This document shows, piece after piece, positions 29,040 to 38,020 of a stretch of 64,000 nt of DNA. Location: the NCBI GenBank assembly GCA_027487555.1, contig JAIYDI010000018.1, positions 310,001 to 374,000 of the forward strand. The letters are read 5' to 3'. The stretch's first letter is position 1; each line of letters opens with the position of its first letter. A model generated the notes under the pieces. That model made no database searches. It was not told the origin of the DNA and was given only the letters and a program-made list of their open reading frames with translations. This DNA is from Hyphomicrobiales bacterium (GTDB taxonomy: Bacteria > Pseudomonadota > Alphaproteobacteria > Rhizobiales > Devosiaceae). Both the position numbers and the translations under genes were made by a program.

Positions 29040-29480
29040 TGGGCGAACATAGCTGCATATTCGAACTCTACGGGGCTGAGCTAGCCCAATGTCGAGTTTC
29101 GGCCTCGCGGGTTGTAGAAGCGGGCGATTTAGTCGAACGCGTCGGCCCTGGCGTCGTCCCTTGTTCGATAGACCTTGCGGGCCGTCCGTTCGCTGTTGAG
29201 CGAGGTGAAGAAGCTCTCCATCGCTGCGTTCGGCGACTTCAATCGATCCGCTGGATCGATTGATCTGCTCCACAGATCGTCTTGAAGGCCCAGACTTAGC
29301 CTGACCGGCTCATCGACCAGCCGGCGACGCGCCGGGAGCAGAGGTCGATGATTGCGGCGACATGGAGCCAGCCCTGCGCCATCCATATGTAGGTGAACCG
29401 AAGGTCCGCGCAGCGAATGCGGCGCTCCACGTCCGGTTCGGCGCCGATGCCTCGGACACCAGGTCCGGGATGTTGGGCTA
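29040..29480 (-). mobile_element. Degraded IS3-family transposase (integrase core C-terminal remnant)
   Basis: Minus-strand fragments RLKSPNAAMESFFTSLNSERTARKVYRTRDDARADAFD*IARFYNPRGRNSTLG*LSSVEFE with stops and frame changes. Confidence 0.72.
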
Positions 29481-29863
29481 AGCCGCATGGCGATGGTCGC
29501 CATCCTCCGTCAAGCCGATGGCCCGCCCGAAAGCCGTTGCAGTGGCTTGTCGGTCGGATTCCAGCTGCTGCGGCAATTGCGCCTTGAGCGCCCAGAACGG
29601 CTGATAGGCCCTCGTCACCGCTTCGGGCGACTGCGCCTGTTCATTGAGGCCCGTTTCCGGGCCATGCCTCTTGAAGTCTCCCAGCTCCAACAGATGAATT
29701 GTAGTTTTCAGGCGTTTGCTGTGCCAGTCGTCAAACGACGAAACGGGATCTGTACCAGCCAAATCTGGACACTGGTCTTGATGTCTGTTGTTTGCGCACT
29801 GCAGAGGTTGGTCGGAGTCTGCTACTGGCCCCGGCGGTCAGGCCTCGCTTAATCCGGCGCCTG

Positions 29864-31174
29864 CTACCGTTCGCGGAATGCTCGGTCGAGCTGTTCGGCG
29901 AGGGGCTGGAGCAGGTAGGCGGCGATCGTGCGAGGTGTCGTGTAGAAGTGGGCATCGGCGATCATGCCGGGGACGATCCTTTCTGAGCCCAGGGCCTCCA
30001 GTTGATCGTTCGGCACTGCGACGCGAACAACAAAGTAGCTCTGGCCGTTCTGCTCGTTGCGGGTGGCGTCGGCGGCGATGCGTTGCACCTTTCCCTGCAG
30101 TTCGGGCGTGGTCCGGCGATTGAAGGCGGCCAAGCGTAACCGAACAGGCTGACCGGGACTGATTAGGTCGATCTGAGTTGGCGAAACGTGGGTTTCGACT
30201 GCCACTTCGTTCGCTGCTGGTACGATTTCCAGCACCGTCTGGCCCGGCGTGACAACCCCGCCGGGGGTGCGTATGGCGAGCTCGTGCACCGTGCCCGAGA
30301 TCGGCGCAACGAGGTCAAGTCGCCGGATCTCGTCGAGTGCCGCGGTGCGCCGCTCCTCGTATTCCGCGATCCTGGCATTCAGCTCACCAAGTTCCGTCGC
30401 CACTTCGCGGCGCAGGTTCTGCTCGACTGCCAGGATTTCGACTTCGATTTCGGCAATGCGACCGCGCGTCTCGGCAATCGAAGCATCGATGCGCCCGATG
30501 TCGCCCTCGAGGGCCGCCGCGTCGCGCTCCGTGGCGTTGAGCTTGCTCGATTGGATCAGTCCCCTGCTATAAAGGTCGCGAAAGTCCCTGAGCTGGGAGC
30601 CAACGATCGCCAGTTCCTGGCGGCGCCCGGAGAGCTGGTGGTCGAGGCCTTCAATTGCGGAAGCCAGTTGCCGCTTCTGTTCGCCCAACTGTTGCTTCTG
30701 GCTGGCCGTAGTAGTTGCCCTCAGGGCAAACAGGGTGCGTTCGCTGGCGACCAGCACGGCGAAATGGGCATCGACGGCGGCCCGCGCCTCGAGTTCAGGC
30801 GGCAGGATCAGTTCGGCCATCCCGTCGCGCTCGGCTATCAGGCGGTTACGCTTGAGCGCCATCTCATCGAGCGCATGCGCGATGATGGCGCGGGTCGCTT
30901 CGAGCTGCGTGCCGTCGAGGCTGACGAGAAGCTGGCCGGCAGTCACAGTGTCACCCTCGTTGACGGCGATCTGGGCGACAATGCCGCCGCGCGCGTGCTG
31001 GACGGCCATGACGTCTGCTTTCACTACTACGGTGCCTTGGGCGATCACGGCGCCGGCGATCTCGATGGCGACCGACAGTCCTCCGGCGCCACCGACCAGC
31101 AAAGCGGCCGCAAGGGAACCCGACCAGATCAACTTACGGATGGACCGGCGCGGGTCGAATCTATCGGTGTTCAT
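29864..31174 (-). CDS. HlyD-family type I secretion membrane fusion protein
   Basis: GAVIAQGTVVVKADVMAVQHARGGIVAQIAVNEGDTVTAGQLLVSLD...MIADAHFYTTPRTIAAYLLQPL. Confidence 0.92.
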   Translation of the reverse strand: MNTDRFDPRRSIRKLIWSGSLAAALLVGGAGGLSVAIEIAGAVIAQGTVVVKADVMAVQHARGGIVAQIAVNEGDTVTAGQLLVSLDGTQLEATRAIIAHALDEMALKRNRLIAERDGMAELILPPELEARAAVDAHFAVLVASERTLFALRATTTASQKQQLGEQKRQLASAIEGLDHQLSGRRQELAIVGSQLRDFRDLYSRGLIQSSKLNATERDAAALEGDIGRIDASIAETRGRIAEIEVEILAVEQNLRREVATELGELNARIAEYEERRTAALDEIRRLDLVAPISGTVHELAIRTPGGVVTPGQTVLEIVPAANEVAVETHVSPTQIDLISPGQPVRLRLAAFNRRTTPELQGKVQRIAADATRNEQNGQSYFVVRVAVPNDQLEALGSERIVPGMIADAHFYTTPRTIAAYLLQPLAEQLDRAFRER

Positions 31175-32955
31175 GCCTTGGCCCCCGTAAAGTGCGGCTC
31201 GACGATCTTCAGGCTACCGGGCGCCGCCGGCCGAGCTGGGCCGCCTTCAATCCGGCGTAGCACCTCCTCGCGCTTGCCGAAAATGCGCTGCGCCCCTTCG
31301 GCCAGATACAGCAGGTTTTCGCACACAAGCGTCAGGGACGGGCGATGAGTGATGAGCACAACCGCCCCGCCTCGTTCCTTGGTTGCCTCGATGGCAGTGA
31401 CCAGCGCCGCCTCGCCGACGCTGTCGAGGTTGGAGTTTGGCTCGTCGAGCACCAGCAGGAACGGTGCCCCAAACAGCGCCCGTGCGAGCGCCACGCGCTG
31501 CTGCTGGCCGCCCGAAAGCGCGTAGCCGTCCGCGCCTCCGATCCGGGTGTCGTAGCCGGATGGGAGCGCCACGATCATCTCGTGTGCGCCGGCGGCACGG
31601 GCCGCGGCAATAACCGACATGGAGTCCGGGGTGACGGCCATGCGGGCGATGTTCTCGGATACGGTGCCGTCAAACAGCTCGGTCGCCTGTGGCATATAGC
31701 CGACTGAACTGCCCAGCACGTCGGAGTTGTACTGGTCGAAGTCGGCCCCATCGAGCAGCACTCGACCACGGACGGGCCGCCATACGCCTGCGAGGACTCG
31801 CCCAAGCGAACTCTTGCCCGAGCCGCTCGGCCCGATCACCCCAAGCGCTGTGCCGGCCTCGAGCCGGAAGCCGACGCGGTCGACGATGACGTGCCGACCA
31901 TGCGGCGCGACCACGGTGGCATCGGCGACCTCGAGGCTGTGGCGTGGCGCGTCGAGACGTGTTTCCACCTGAGGCTGGCGCTCGAGGCGGGCCAAGGTGT
32001 CGCTGAGCCGCCGGTAGGCAAGCCGCGCCGCCAGCATACCGCGCCAGTTGGCGACCAGGGTCTCGATAGGCGAAACGGCTCGCGCCACAAGGATCGAGGA
32101 GGCGACCATGGCGCCGCCGGTGAGCTGACCTTCGACCACCAGAAAGGCGCCTGCCGCGAGCACGGTCGATTGCAGCAGCAAGCGCAGGATCTTGGAGATG
32201 GCCCCGAGGCCGCCACTGAGATCGGCGGCACTCCGCACCGCGGCGAGGAAACGATCGTTGAGGGTGGCGAAGCGGCCGCGGAAGGCCTCGCCCATCCCCA
32301 TGGCATCGATCAGGTCACCGTTCCGCCGCATGGCCTCGGCCAGTTCTGCCCGTCGGGCCCCGTCTTCGACCAGAGCCGTCGCACTGTGGCGGCCGCCAAG
32401 TTCGGAGAGCAGCGCCACCGCGAGCAGCAGGCCACCGCCGACCAGGGCAACGAGGCCGATCAGCGGGTGGATCAGCCAGCACAGCATCAGGAAAAGCGGC
32501 AGGAATGGCAGGTCGAACAGCGCCAGGGGACCGCCGCTACCCACGAAGCTACGCAACTGGTCGAGATCACGCAGCGCCTGAGCATTGCCGGGGCCGCCCC
32601 GCCCCGCCGTCAGCAGAGCTTTCTGCACCGGGCCGCTCAGGAGCCGATCGACGGTCTCGGCGGTGCGCACCATGATGCGGCCGCGAATGATATCGAACAG
32701 GCCCTGGAACGCATAGGCGCCGATCAGCAGCGCCAGGAGGCCGGCCAGGGTTGGGAGGCTGCGGCTAACCAGCACGCGGTCATAGACCTGCAACATGAAC
32801 AGCGGGCCGGCCAGCATCAGGATGTTGGTCAGCACCGAAAAGCCACCGACCGCCATCAAGGCGCCCTTGCAGGTGGCTACTGCCCTTCCGACCGGGCTGT
32901 GGTCGGGCGACGCCGGGGCTTCTGAGGTTATCTGCACGGGTTGCGATGACATCAT
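31171..32955 (-). CDS. Type I secretion system ABC permease/ATPase (PrtD-like)
   Basis: Walker A GPSGSGKSSLGRVLAG, signature LSGGQQQRVALARALFG, Walker B LLVLDEPNSNLD. Confidence 0.93.
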   Translation of the reverse strand: MMSSQPVQITSEAPASPDHSPVGRAVATCKGALMAVGGFSVLTNILMLAGPLFMLQVYDRVLVSRSLPTLAGLLALLIGAYAFQGLFDIIRGRIMVRTAETVDRLLSGPVQKALLTAGRGGPGNAQALRDLDQLRSFVGSGGPLALFDLPFLPLFLMLCWLIHPLIGLVALVGGGLLLAVALLSELGGRHSATALVEDGARRAELAEAMRRNGDLIDAMGMGEAFRGRFATLNDRFLAAVRSAADLSGGLGAISKILRLLLQSTVLAAGAFLVVEGQLTGGAMVASSILVARAVSPIETLVANWRGMLAARLAYRRLSDTLARLERQPQVETRLDAPRHSLEVADATVVAPHGRHVIVDRVGFRLEAGTALGVIGPSGSGKSSLGRVLAGVWRPVRGRVLLDGADFDQYNSDVLGSSVGYMPQATELFDGTVSENIARMAVTPDSMSVIAAARAAGAHEMIVALPSGYDTRIGGADGYALSGGQQQRVALARALFGAPFLLVLDEPNSNLDSVGEAALVTAIEATKERGGAVVLITHRPSLTLVCENLLYLAEGAQRIFGKREEVLRRIEGGPARPAAPGSLKIVEPHFTGAKA

Positions 32956-32959
32956 TGGT

Positions 32960-33718
32960 CTACTTGGCCCAGCCACGGGTGATGGCCGCTGCCTCTTCCG
33001 CTGGGCTGAGGACAGGCCCCGCGCCGATCCTGTCGAGAAAGGGGGTAAAGCTCTGCCCCTCATTCCCGCTGGCCGTGCCAAAGCCTTCGGTCGCAGCGGC
33101 ATCGGCATAGTTCTCGGTCAGCACCACCTCGACGGTCCAGCCCGACCCTTCCGTACAGACCAGCGCCGCCTCCAGGCGTCCGTTCCTAGGATAGACGACC
33201 TCGATTTCGCGGCAGAACCCGGTTGGGGTTGGCAGGGTGGCAAGGATCATCACCTCGGCCTCGTCTTCCAGCACCTGGGCGGTCCCCGATGGTAGCGATG
33301 CTAGAGCCGGGATCAGCGGGAAATCAGCGGACAGCGGCCCCGGGCTTAGGTCGTAGGGATCAATCGCGGGCAAGAAAACGGCAACCGTCAAGCTCGCCGC
33401 AAGTGTTGCCCCCAAAGCCAGACCCCCCAGCAGCGCCGTCACTGGCCGTACCGCGGCTCTCAAGCCAAAAGGCAGCACAAGTGCAGCAGTTTTTTTTCCC
33501 ATGATCAGATGGCGCAACCGGTCGGGCACCGGCTCGTCCACCTCAGCGGCAAAGGCCTGTGAAAGGGCAACGTTTGCCGCCGTCAAGTCATCGACATAGG
33601 CCTGATCCTGCGGATGGTCGGCCAGATGAATCACGACTGCGGCAGCCTCTTCCGGTGACAACTCGCCATCGACGAAAGCCGCGAGGCGGTCCTTTTCCAT
33701 CACTGTGGGGCGGGTCAT
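32960..33718 (-). CDS. Membrane anti-sigma factor (RskA/FecR-like)
   Basis: EKDRLAAFVDGELSPEEAAAVVIHLADHPQDQAYVDDL zinc-finger-like N-terminus, single TM; overlaps ECF sigma gene. Confidence 0.82.
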   Translation of the reverse strand: MTRPTVMEKDRLAAFVDGELSPEEAAAVVIHLADHPQDQAYVDDLTAANVALSQAFAAEVDEPVPDRLRHLIMGKKTAALVLPFGLRAAVRPVTALLGGLALGATLAASLTVAVFLPAIDPYDLSPGPLSADFPLIPALASLPSGTAQVLEDEAEVMILATLPTPTGFCREIEVVYPRNGRLEAALVCTEGSGWTVEVVLTENYADAAATEGFGTASGNEGQSFTPFLDRIGAGPVLSPAEEAAAITRGWAK

Positions 33719-34221
33719 TGGCGACGTCCTTCACTCAGTCCAAGTTTCGGCAAGAGCGCCTCGCGGGCGCGCGACAGGCGGCTCATCACTGTGCCGATCG
33801 GCAGGTCCAGAACCTCGGCTGTCTCTTTGTAGCTCAGCCCCTCGATCGCAATCAGCGACAGAACCTCGCGCTGGCCATCGGGCAATGTGGTCATCGCGTT
33901 GCGCACGTGAGCCAGCATCATGCGGTCCTCGGGCAATTGGGCAGCCTTGCCCTCGTCGCTCAGATAGGCATCGTCAGGGTCTACCACGGTGCCGCGTGTG
34001 CGAGCGCGGCGACGATCATCCAGCCAGAGGTTCTGGATGATCCTGTACATCCAGCTGTCCATCCGCGTGCCGGGCTGGAAGTGGCTTGCGCTGCGCAACG
34101 CCTTCTCGCAGGCGGCCTGCACCAGATCGTCGGCGTCCTGCTGTTGGCCGACCAGACTGGCGGCAAAGCGCCTCAACTTTGGAACCAGGGCGATCAGGTC
34201 TCGCCGGAATGCGTCTGTCAC
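33715..34221 (-). CDS. ECF sigma-70 family RNA polymerase sigma factor
   Basis: LIALVPKLRRFAASLVGQQQDADDLVQAACEKAL...SWMYRIIQNLWLDDRRR...GLSYKETAEVLDLPIGTVMSRLSRAREAL; GTG start at 34221. Confidence 0.92.
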   Translation of the reverse strand: MTDAFRRDLIALVPKLRRFAASLVGQQQDADDLVQAACEKALRSASHFQPGTRMDSWMYRIIQNLWLDDRRRARTRGTVVDPDDAYLSDEGKAAQLPEDRMMLAHVRNAMTTLPDGQREVLSLIAIEGLSYKETAEVLDLPIGTVMSRLSRAREALLPKLGLSEGRRQ

Positions 34222-34657
34222 GGATGCCTCTTTTCCGTTGCCTGAACCAAGAACGAAGACGCAAGCCAATCTATTCCATTGAATTGGATCGGCCGCCAAT
34301 TTGCATCGCGTTCGGACGGCTGCACTGAAACTTGGCAATGTCAGTCGCGTGTTGCTGGACCGTTCCGGGGGCAGGACCATCTCCTCCCGCCTATCACGCT
34401 TTGAGGGGCTGAAGGGTACATGGACTGCGATGGGATGGGGTCAGAACCGTAACATGTCGTCAACAGCTGGCAGCTTGCGGAACAAGTCGGGGCGATAGGC
34501 TTTCGAGCGCACCGACTGCGCGATCAAGCCGTGGTCGGCGGGCTCGCAGGTGAAACGGATCTTGGCGGCGTGGCGCCCGTCACGAGATGGGAACAACAGA
34601 TATGCGAAGGAGGGCGCATCCTTGCGGAAACGCCCTCCTACGCCCACGGATCGGGTC

Positions 34658-35656
34658 CTACAGGAAGTCGAAGTTGGCCGGGTTATAGCCAAAGTCGAAT
34701 GCATTGCCGAGGTCGAAGGGCTGAGTGACGCCTTCCAGCGTCATGGTCTGGTTGCCCCAGGACACGGTTGTGCCGGTAGCCCCGACCGTCACGGTGATGT
34801 CTGCCAAATCCAGGCCGAGAGCACCGTTGAACGCGATCTGGTCACCTTCGGAGGCGTTGAAATCCAGCACCCGGTCGAGGTTGCCAAACACGAACATATC
34901 GCCGCCCGCACCACCGGTCAGCTGATCTCGGCCCGCGCCACCATCCAGCAGGTCGTTGCCAGCATCACCGAAAATCCGGTCGGCACCAGCACCGCCCAGC
35001 ATCCGGTCATCGCCGTCGCCCCCGCGAACGATGTCATTGCCCTGACCCGCGTCGATTCGGTCATTGCCTGCGCCGCCGGAGACGTTGTCATTGCCGCCAA
35101 GCGACAGAATGGTGTCGTTGCCTTCGCGCCCTTCCATCCGGTTGGCCGCGGCGGTGCCGGTCAGGTTGTTGTCCTGTGCATCGCCGATCAGTTGTGGGGC
35201 CGGCGGGGTGACAGTACCGGGGGCAGGGTTGAAGCCGCCTGCGTTGGTGAAGATTGGCGAGGTGCCGCCGACCAGAGCCACGTCGGAGACCACGATCTTT
35301 TCGAGCTGCAGCCCTGCGTAAGCCCCGCCGATACCGGCCGCAGGCGATTCCGAAACATAAAAGAAGTCGGCTCCATTCTTGGACTGGTCTGGGTCAACAT
35401 CCAGCGGGTTTGCGGTCGACACGCCAAAGGTGGTGACCTGACCGGTTGCGGTGGTGACGGTCAAGCCGCTGATGGCACCGGCGCCGCCGATCAGCTGTCC
35501 GGTGACCGGATCAAAGCTGGCCGGTACGAAGGTGATTTCCACGGTGTCGGTCGCCGCGAACCAGACCCGGCCGATTTCGACCGTTGTGTTGGTGGCGTTG
35601 GGGTCGAACTGAAGCGCTTCGCCGATCTGGTTGCCGCGCAGTTTCAAAGTCGTCAT
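34658..35656 (-). CDS. RTX/hemolysin-type calcium-binding repeat protein (T1SS substrate)
   Basis: [64 protein letters not shown]. Confidence 0.92.
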   Translation of the reverse strand: MTTLKLRGNQIGEALQFDPNATNTTVEIGRVWFAATDTVEITFVPASFDPVTGQLIGGAGAISGLTVTTATGQVTTFGVSTANPLDVDPDQSKNGADFFYVSESPAAGIGGAYAGLQLEKIVVSDVALVGGTSPIFTNAGGFNPAPGTVTPPAPQLIGDAQDNNLTGTAAANRMEGREGNDTILSLGGNDNVSGGAGNDRIDAGQGNDIVRGGDGDDRMLGGAGADRIFGDAGNDLLDGGAGRDQLTGGAGGDMFVFGNLDRVLDFNASEGDQIAFNGALGLDLADITVTVGATGTTVSWGNQTMTLEGVTQPFDLGNAFDFGYNPANFDFL

Positions 35657-35734
35657 GGTTGTCGCCTTTCCTGAGTTTCCCCCGCGGCTCATCCGCTTTT
35701 GGGGTCACATCAGGACAACGGAACCGCGCAGTTC

Positions 35735-37285
35735 CTATTCCAAGGCCGCGAAATCCAGTTCGGGCACACACAATGTGTCAAGCTGTAGCAGGCCCGCGCC
35801 GAACACCTCGTCCGGGCCCGCTGAGCCGACATCGCGAACAAGGCCGCGCAGCCGCGTGGCAATCGCCTCGGGAGTGGCGTCGGGATCGCGCGAGACGAGG
35901 ATGGCCGCAACTGCAGTGGCAAATGGCACTGCAAACGAGGTGCCGGTCTTGGGCTTGACCCCGCTGATTGAGGTGGCGCTCCAGACCTCGACCCCTGGCG
36001 CCGCTAGGTCGACATGTGCGCCTCGCTGTGCCCGCCGATAGACTTGGCCACGGGAATCCACGGCCGTGATCGCCAACACGGAAGGATAGCCCGCCGGATA
36101 GGCCACTTCGGCCCCCGGTCCGCCGTTGCCCGCAGCTGCCAGCACCACTGCGCCCCCCGGACTGTTCAACCGCGCCAGCGTCGCTTCAAGCGCCACGTTG
36201 GGCGGACCGACAAGCGACATGTTGATCACCCGGACGCCGCGCATCGCCAAGAGGTCCAGCGCCTTTACCAGCGAAGCGACCGATGCGCGCTCGTCCCCTC
36301 CGTCGCGGCCGAAGACATCGACAACCACCAGGTTCGCTTCGGGGATCAGCCCGGGCGCGCGGTCAGGCTTCTGCCCGACCAGCAGAGCAGCAACCGATGT
36401 GCCGTGTACGGCCCGCGATGCTTCTACCTCTTCGGCCACCAGACGAAGCACCTCGATGTCAGCCCCGACAAGGTTTTCGTGCGCGGCATTCACTCCAGTG
36501 TCGATCACTCCAACCGGAACGGTCACTTGGCAGACCGGGGACGCATCGCGCGCCGCAGGCCAGCCGATCAGGTTAAGCACCGCGCAATTCAGGTGGGCGC
36601 ACGTGGCCACCGGCCCCATCGACAAAGGCGTTGCAACCGGGTCCGGAGCCTGGACCGAGGTCTCTCCTTCCGTCCGGAAATAGTGGTTGAAGTCGCCTGT
36701 GGCCCCAGTAGGTCGCGCGCGAACCCGGTCACGTGCCTCAACCAGCGTAAGGCCATCGGGTACGCGCAGGCGATGCAAGACCACCGCCACATCCACAAGT
36801 TCGATCCGTTCGATGACGGTGAAACCATCTGCTTGAAGGGCGGCCAGGTCCTTGTCCGAAAGGTCGGTCACCACGATCTCGCCGGGCGCGAAGAGCGGGG
36901 GCGGTGCGGACTCGATCACTCGATCGCGGCGCGGCGTCGTTGGGTTGGCTCCCTCGGGCGAGTCACGTGTCCGTTCCCCGCTGCCGTTTGCCGGAGCCAC
37001 CTGATCGTCGTCGCCATCGCTGGTGCCAAGCTCAGTATCCTCCCCGCTATCATCATTTTCGTCGACGACCTCGCCGCCGTCGTTATTGCCTGCGTCGTCA
37101 TCGCCTCCGTCGTCGTCGTCGTCATCGCCGCCGTCGTCGTCGTCGTCATCGCCGCCGTCGTCTTGAGCATAGGCCGTGCCCATCCCAGACCAAAATGTCT
37201 GACCGACATCCAGATGAACAAACGTGATCGCGACAAGAGCAAGCCAAAAGCCCAAACTGGTCAATTTCAACTTCGAATTCTCCAT
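35735..37285 (-). CDS. S8-family subtilisin-like serine protease with N-terminal poly-Asp region
   Basis: Signal peptide, DDGGDDDDDDGGDDDDDDGGDDD, catalytic GVIDTGVN, HGTSVAALLVG, GTSFAVPFATAVAA. Confidence 0.9.
   Translation of the reverse strand: MENSKLKLTSLGFWLALVAITFVHLDVGQTFWSGMGTAYAQDDGGDDDDDDGGDDDDDDGGDDDAGNNDGGEVVDENDDSGEDTELGTSDGDDDQVAPANGSGERTRDSPEGANPTTPRRDRVIESAPPPLFAPGEIVVTDLSDKDLAALQADGFTVIERIELVDVAVVLHRLRVPDGLTLVEARDRVRARPTGATGDFNHYFRTEGETSVQAPDPVATPLSMGPVATCAHLNCAVLNLIGWPAARDASPVCQVTVPVGVIDTGVNAAHENLVGADIEVLRLVAEEVEASRAVHGTSVAALLVGQKPDRAPGLIPEANLVVVDVFGRDGGDERASVASLVKALDLLAMRGVRVINMSLVGPPNVALEATLARLNSPGGAVVLAAAGNGGPGAEVAYPAGYPSVLAITAVDSRGQVYRRAQRGAHVDLAAPGVEVWSATSISGVKPKTGTSFAVPFATAVAAILVSRDPDATPEAIATRLRGLVRDVGSAGPDEVFGAGLLQLDTLCVPELDFAALE
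37096..37163. repeat. 24-bp tandem repeat coding the acidic GGDDDDDD unit
   Basis: gcc(t/g)ccgtcgtcgtcgtcgtcatc repeated in tandem inside the subtilase gene. Confidence 0.75.
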
Positions 37286-37879
37286 GGCCCGCGGCTCCGC
37301 TTATGTGCTTTCTGGCTTCCTGTTCGACTGCGCTGACATGCCAAGACAAGCCATAACTACAACGTGCAACTCAAGAACGAATTCCGCAGCCTTGGCACCT
37401 CATTCGATCTGGTTCAGATCGGCCGGTTGCCGGTTCTTGCCATGGGCTGCGGAGCAACGAGAAGGCCTGGAGTCGCCGCTTCAAGGTCTCGATCCTAGAG
37501 CTCCTCGCAAAAGAGCCATTGGGCGATGCGCTGTCTTGGACGAAGGCTTTTCGATGGGATAGGTGCGATTGGCGGGGCGATGACTACCGGCGCCTCGCCC
37601 GGCAAGTGATGCGTCGGGCATCAAGGCCCTGAAGCAGAAGGTCCAGTTGGCCGCCAGCTCCCACCTCTTGAAGGAGAACACCGTGCTCAAGCAAGACCGG
37701 AATGAGTTCCGGCAGGTTGCGACCGGCGGGGTGGGATCAGCGCCAGGTGCTCGAAGGACGAGCGGCCGCTTGCGGCGCAAAGCGGACGCAGCGAAACCCA
37801 TGCGTCACCCCGCAGCCTACCACTGTCGGACCAAGGGAACGTGATGCGCGTTTAAATCACAGAGTTTAACGGGAAATTT

Positions 37880-37956
37880 TGGTAGCGGAGGAGGGATTTG
37901 AACCCCCGACACACGGATTATGATTCCGCTGCTCTAACCAACTGAGCTACTCCGCC
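37880..37956 (-). tRNA. tRNA-Met (anticodon CAU), CCA encoded
   Basis: GGCGGAGTAGCTCAGTTGGTTAGAGCAGCGGAATCATAATCCGTGTGTCGGGGGTTCAAATCCCTCCTCCGCTACCA; 7-nt anticodon loop ATCATAA. Confidence 0.93.
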
Positions 37957-38020
37957 ACGGCAGGAGCCTGGGCCCCAGCGCGTCAGCGCGCGGCCTTATT
38001 AGGTTTGGCAGGGCAGGGTG

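Noticed and set aside
37096-37163. Short tandem repeats as a CRISPR or minisatellite array
   Set aside because: The repeats are in frame within a protease gene and encode an acidic peptide; no spacers.
37440-37840. Short plus and minus ORFs between the subtilase and the tRNA (e.g. 37481-37801, 37647-37844)
   Set aside because: No recognisable domain or consistent frame; possibly a mobile-element relic but not supportable from sequence alone.
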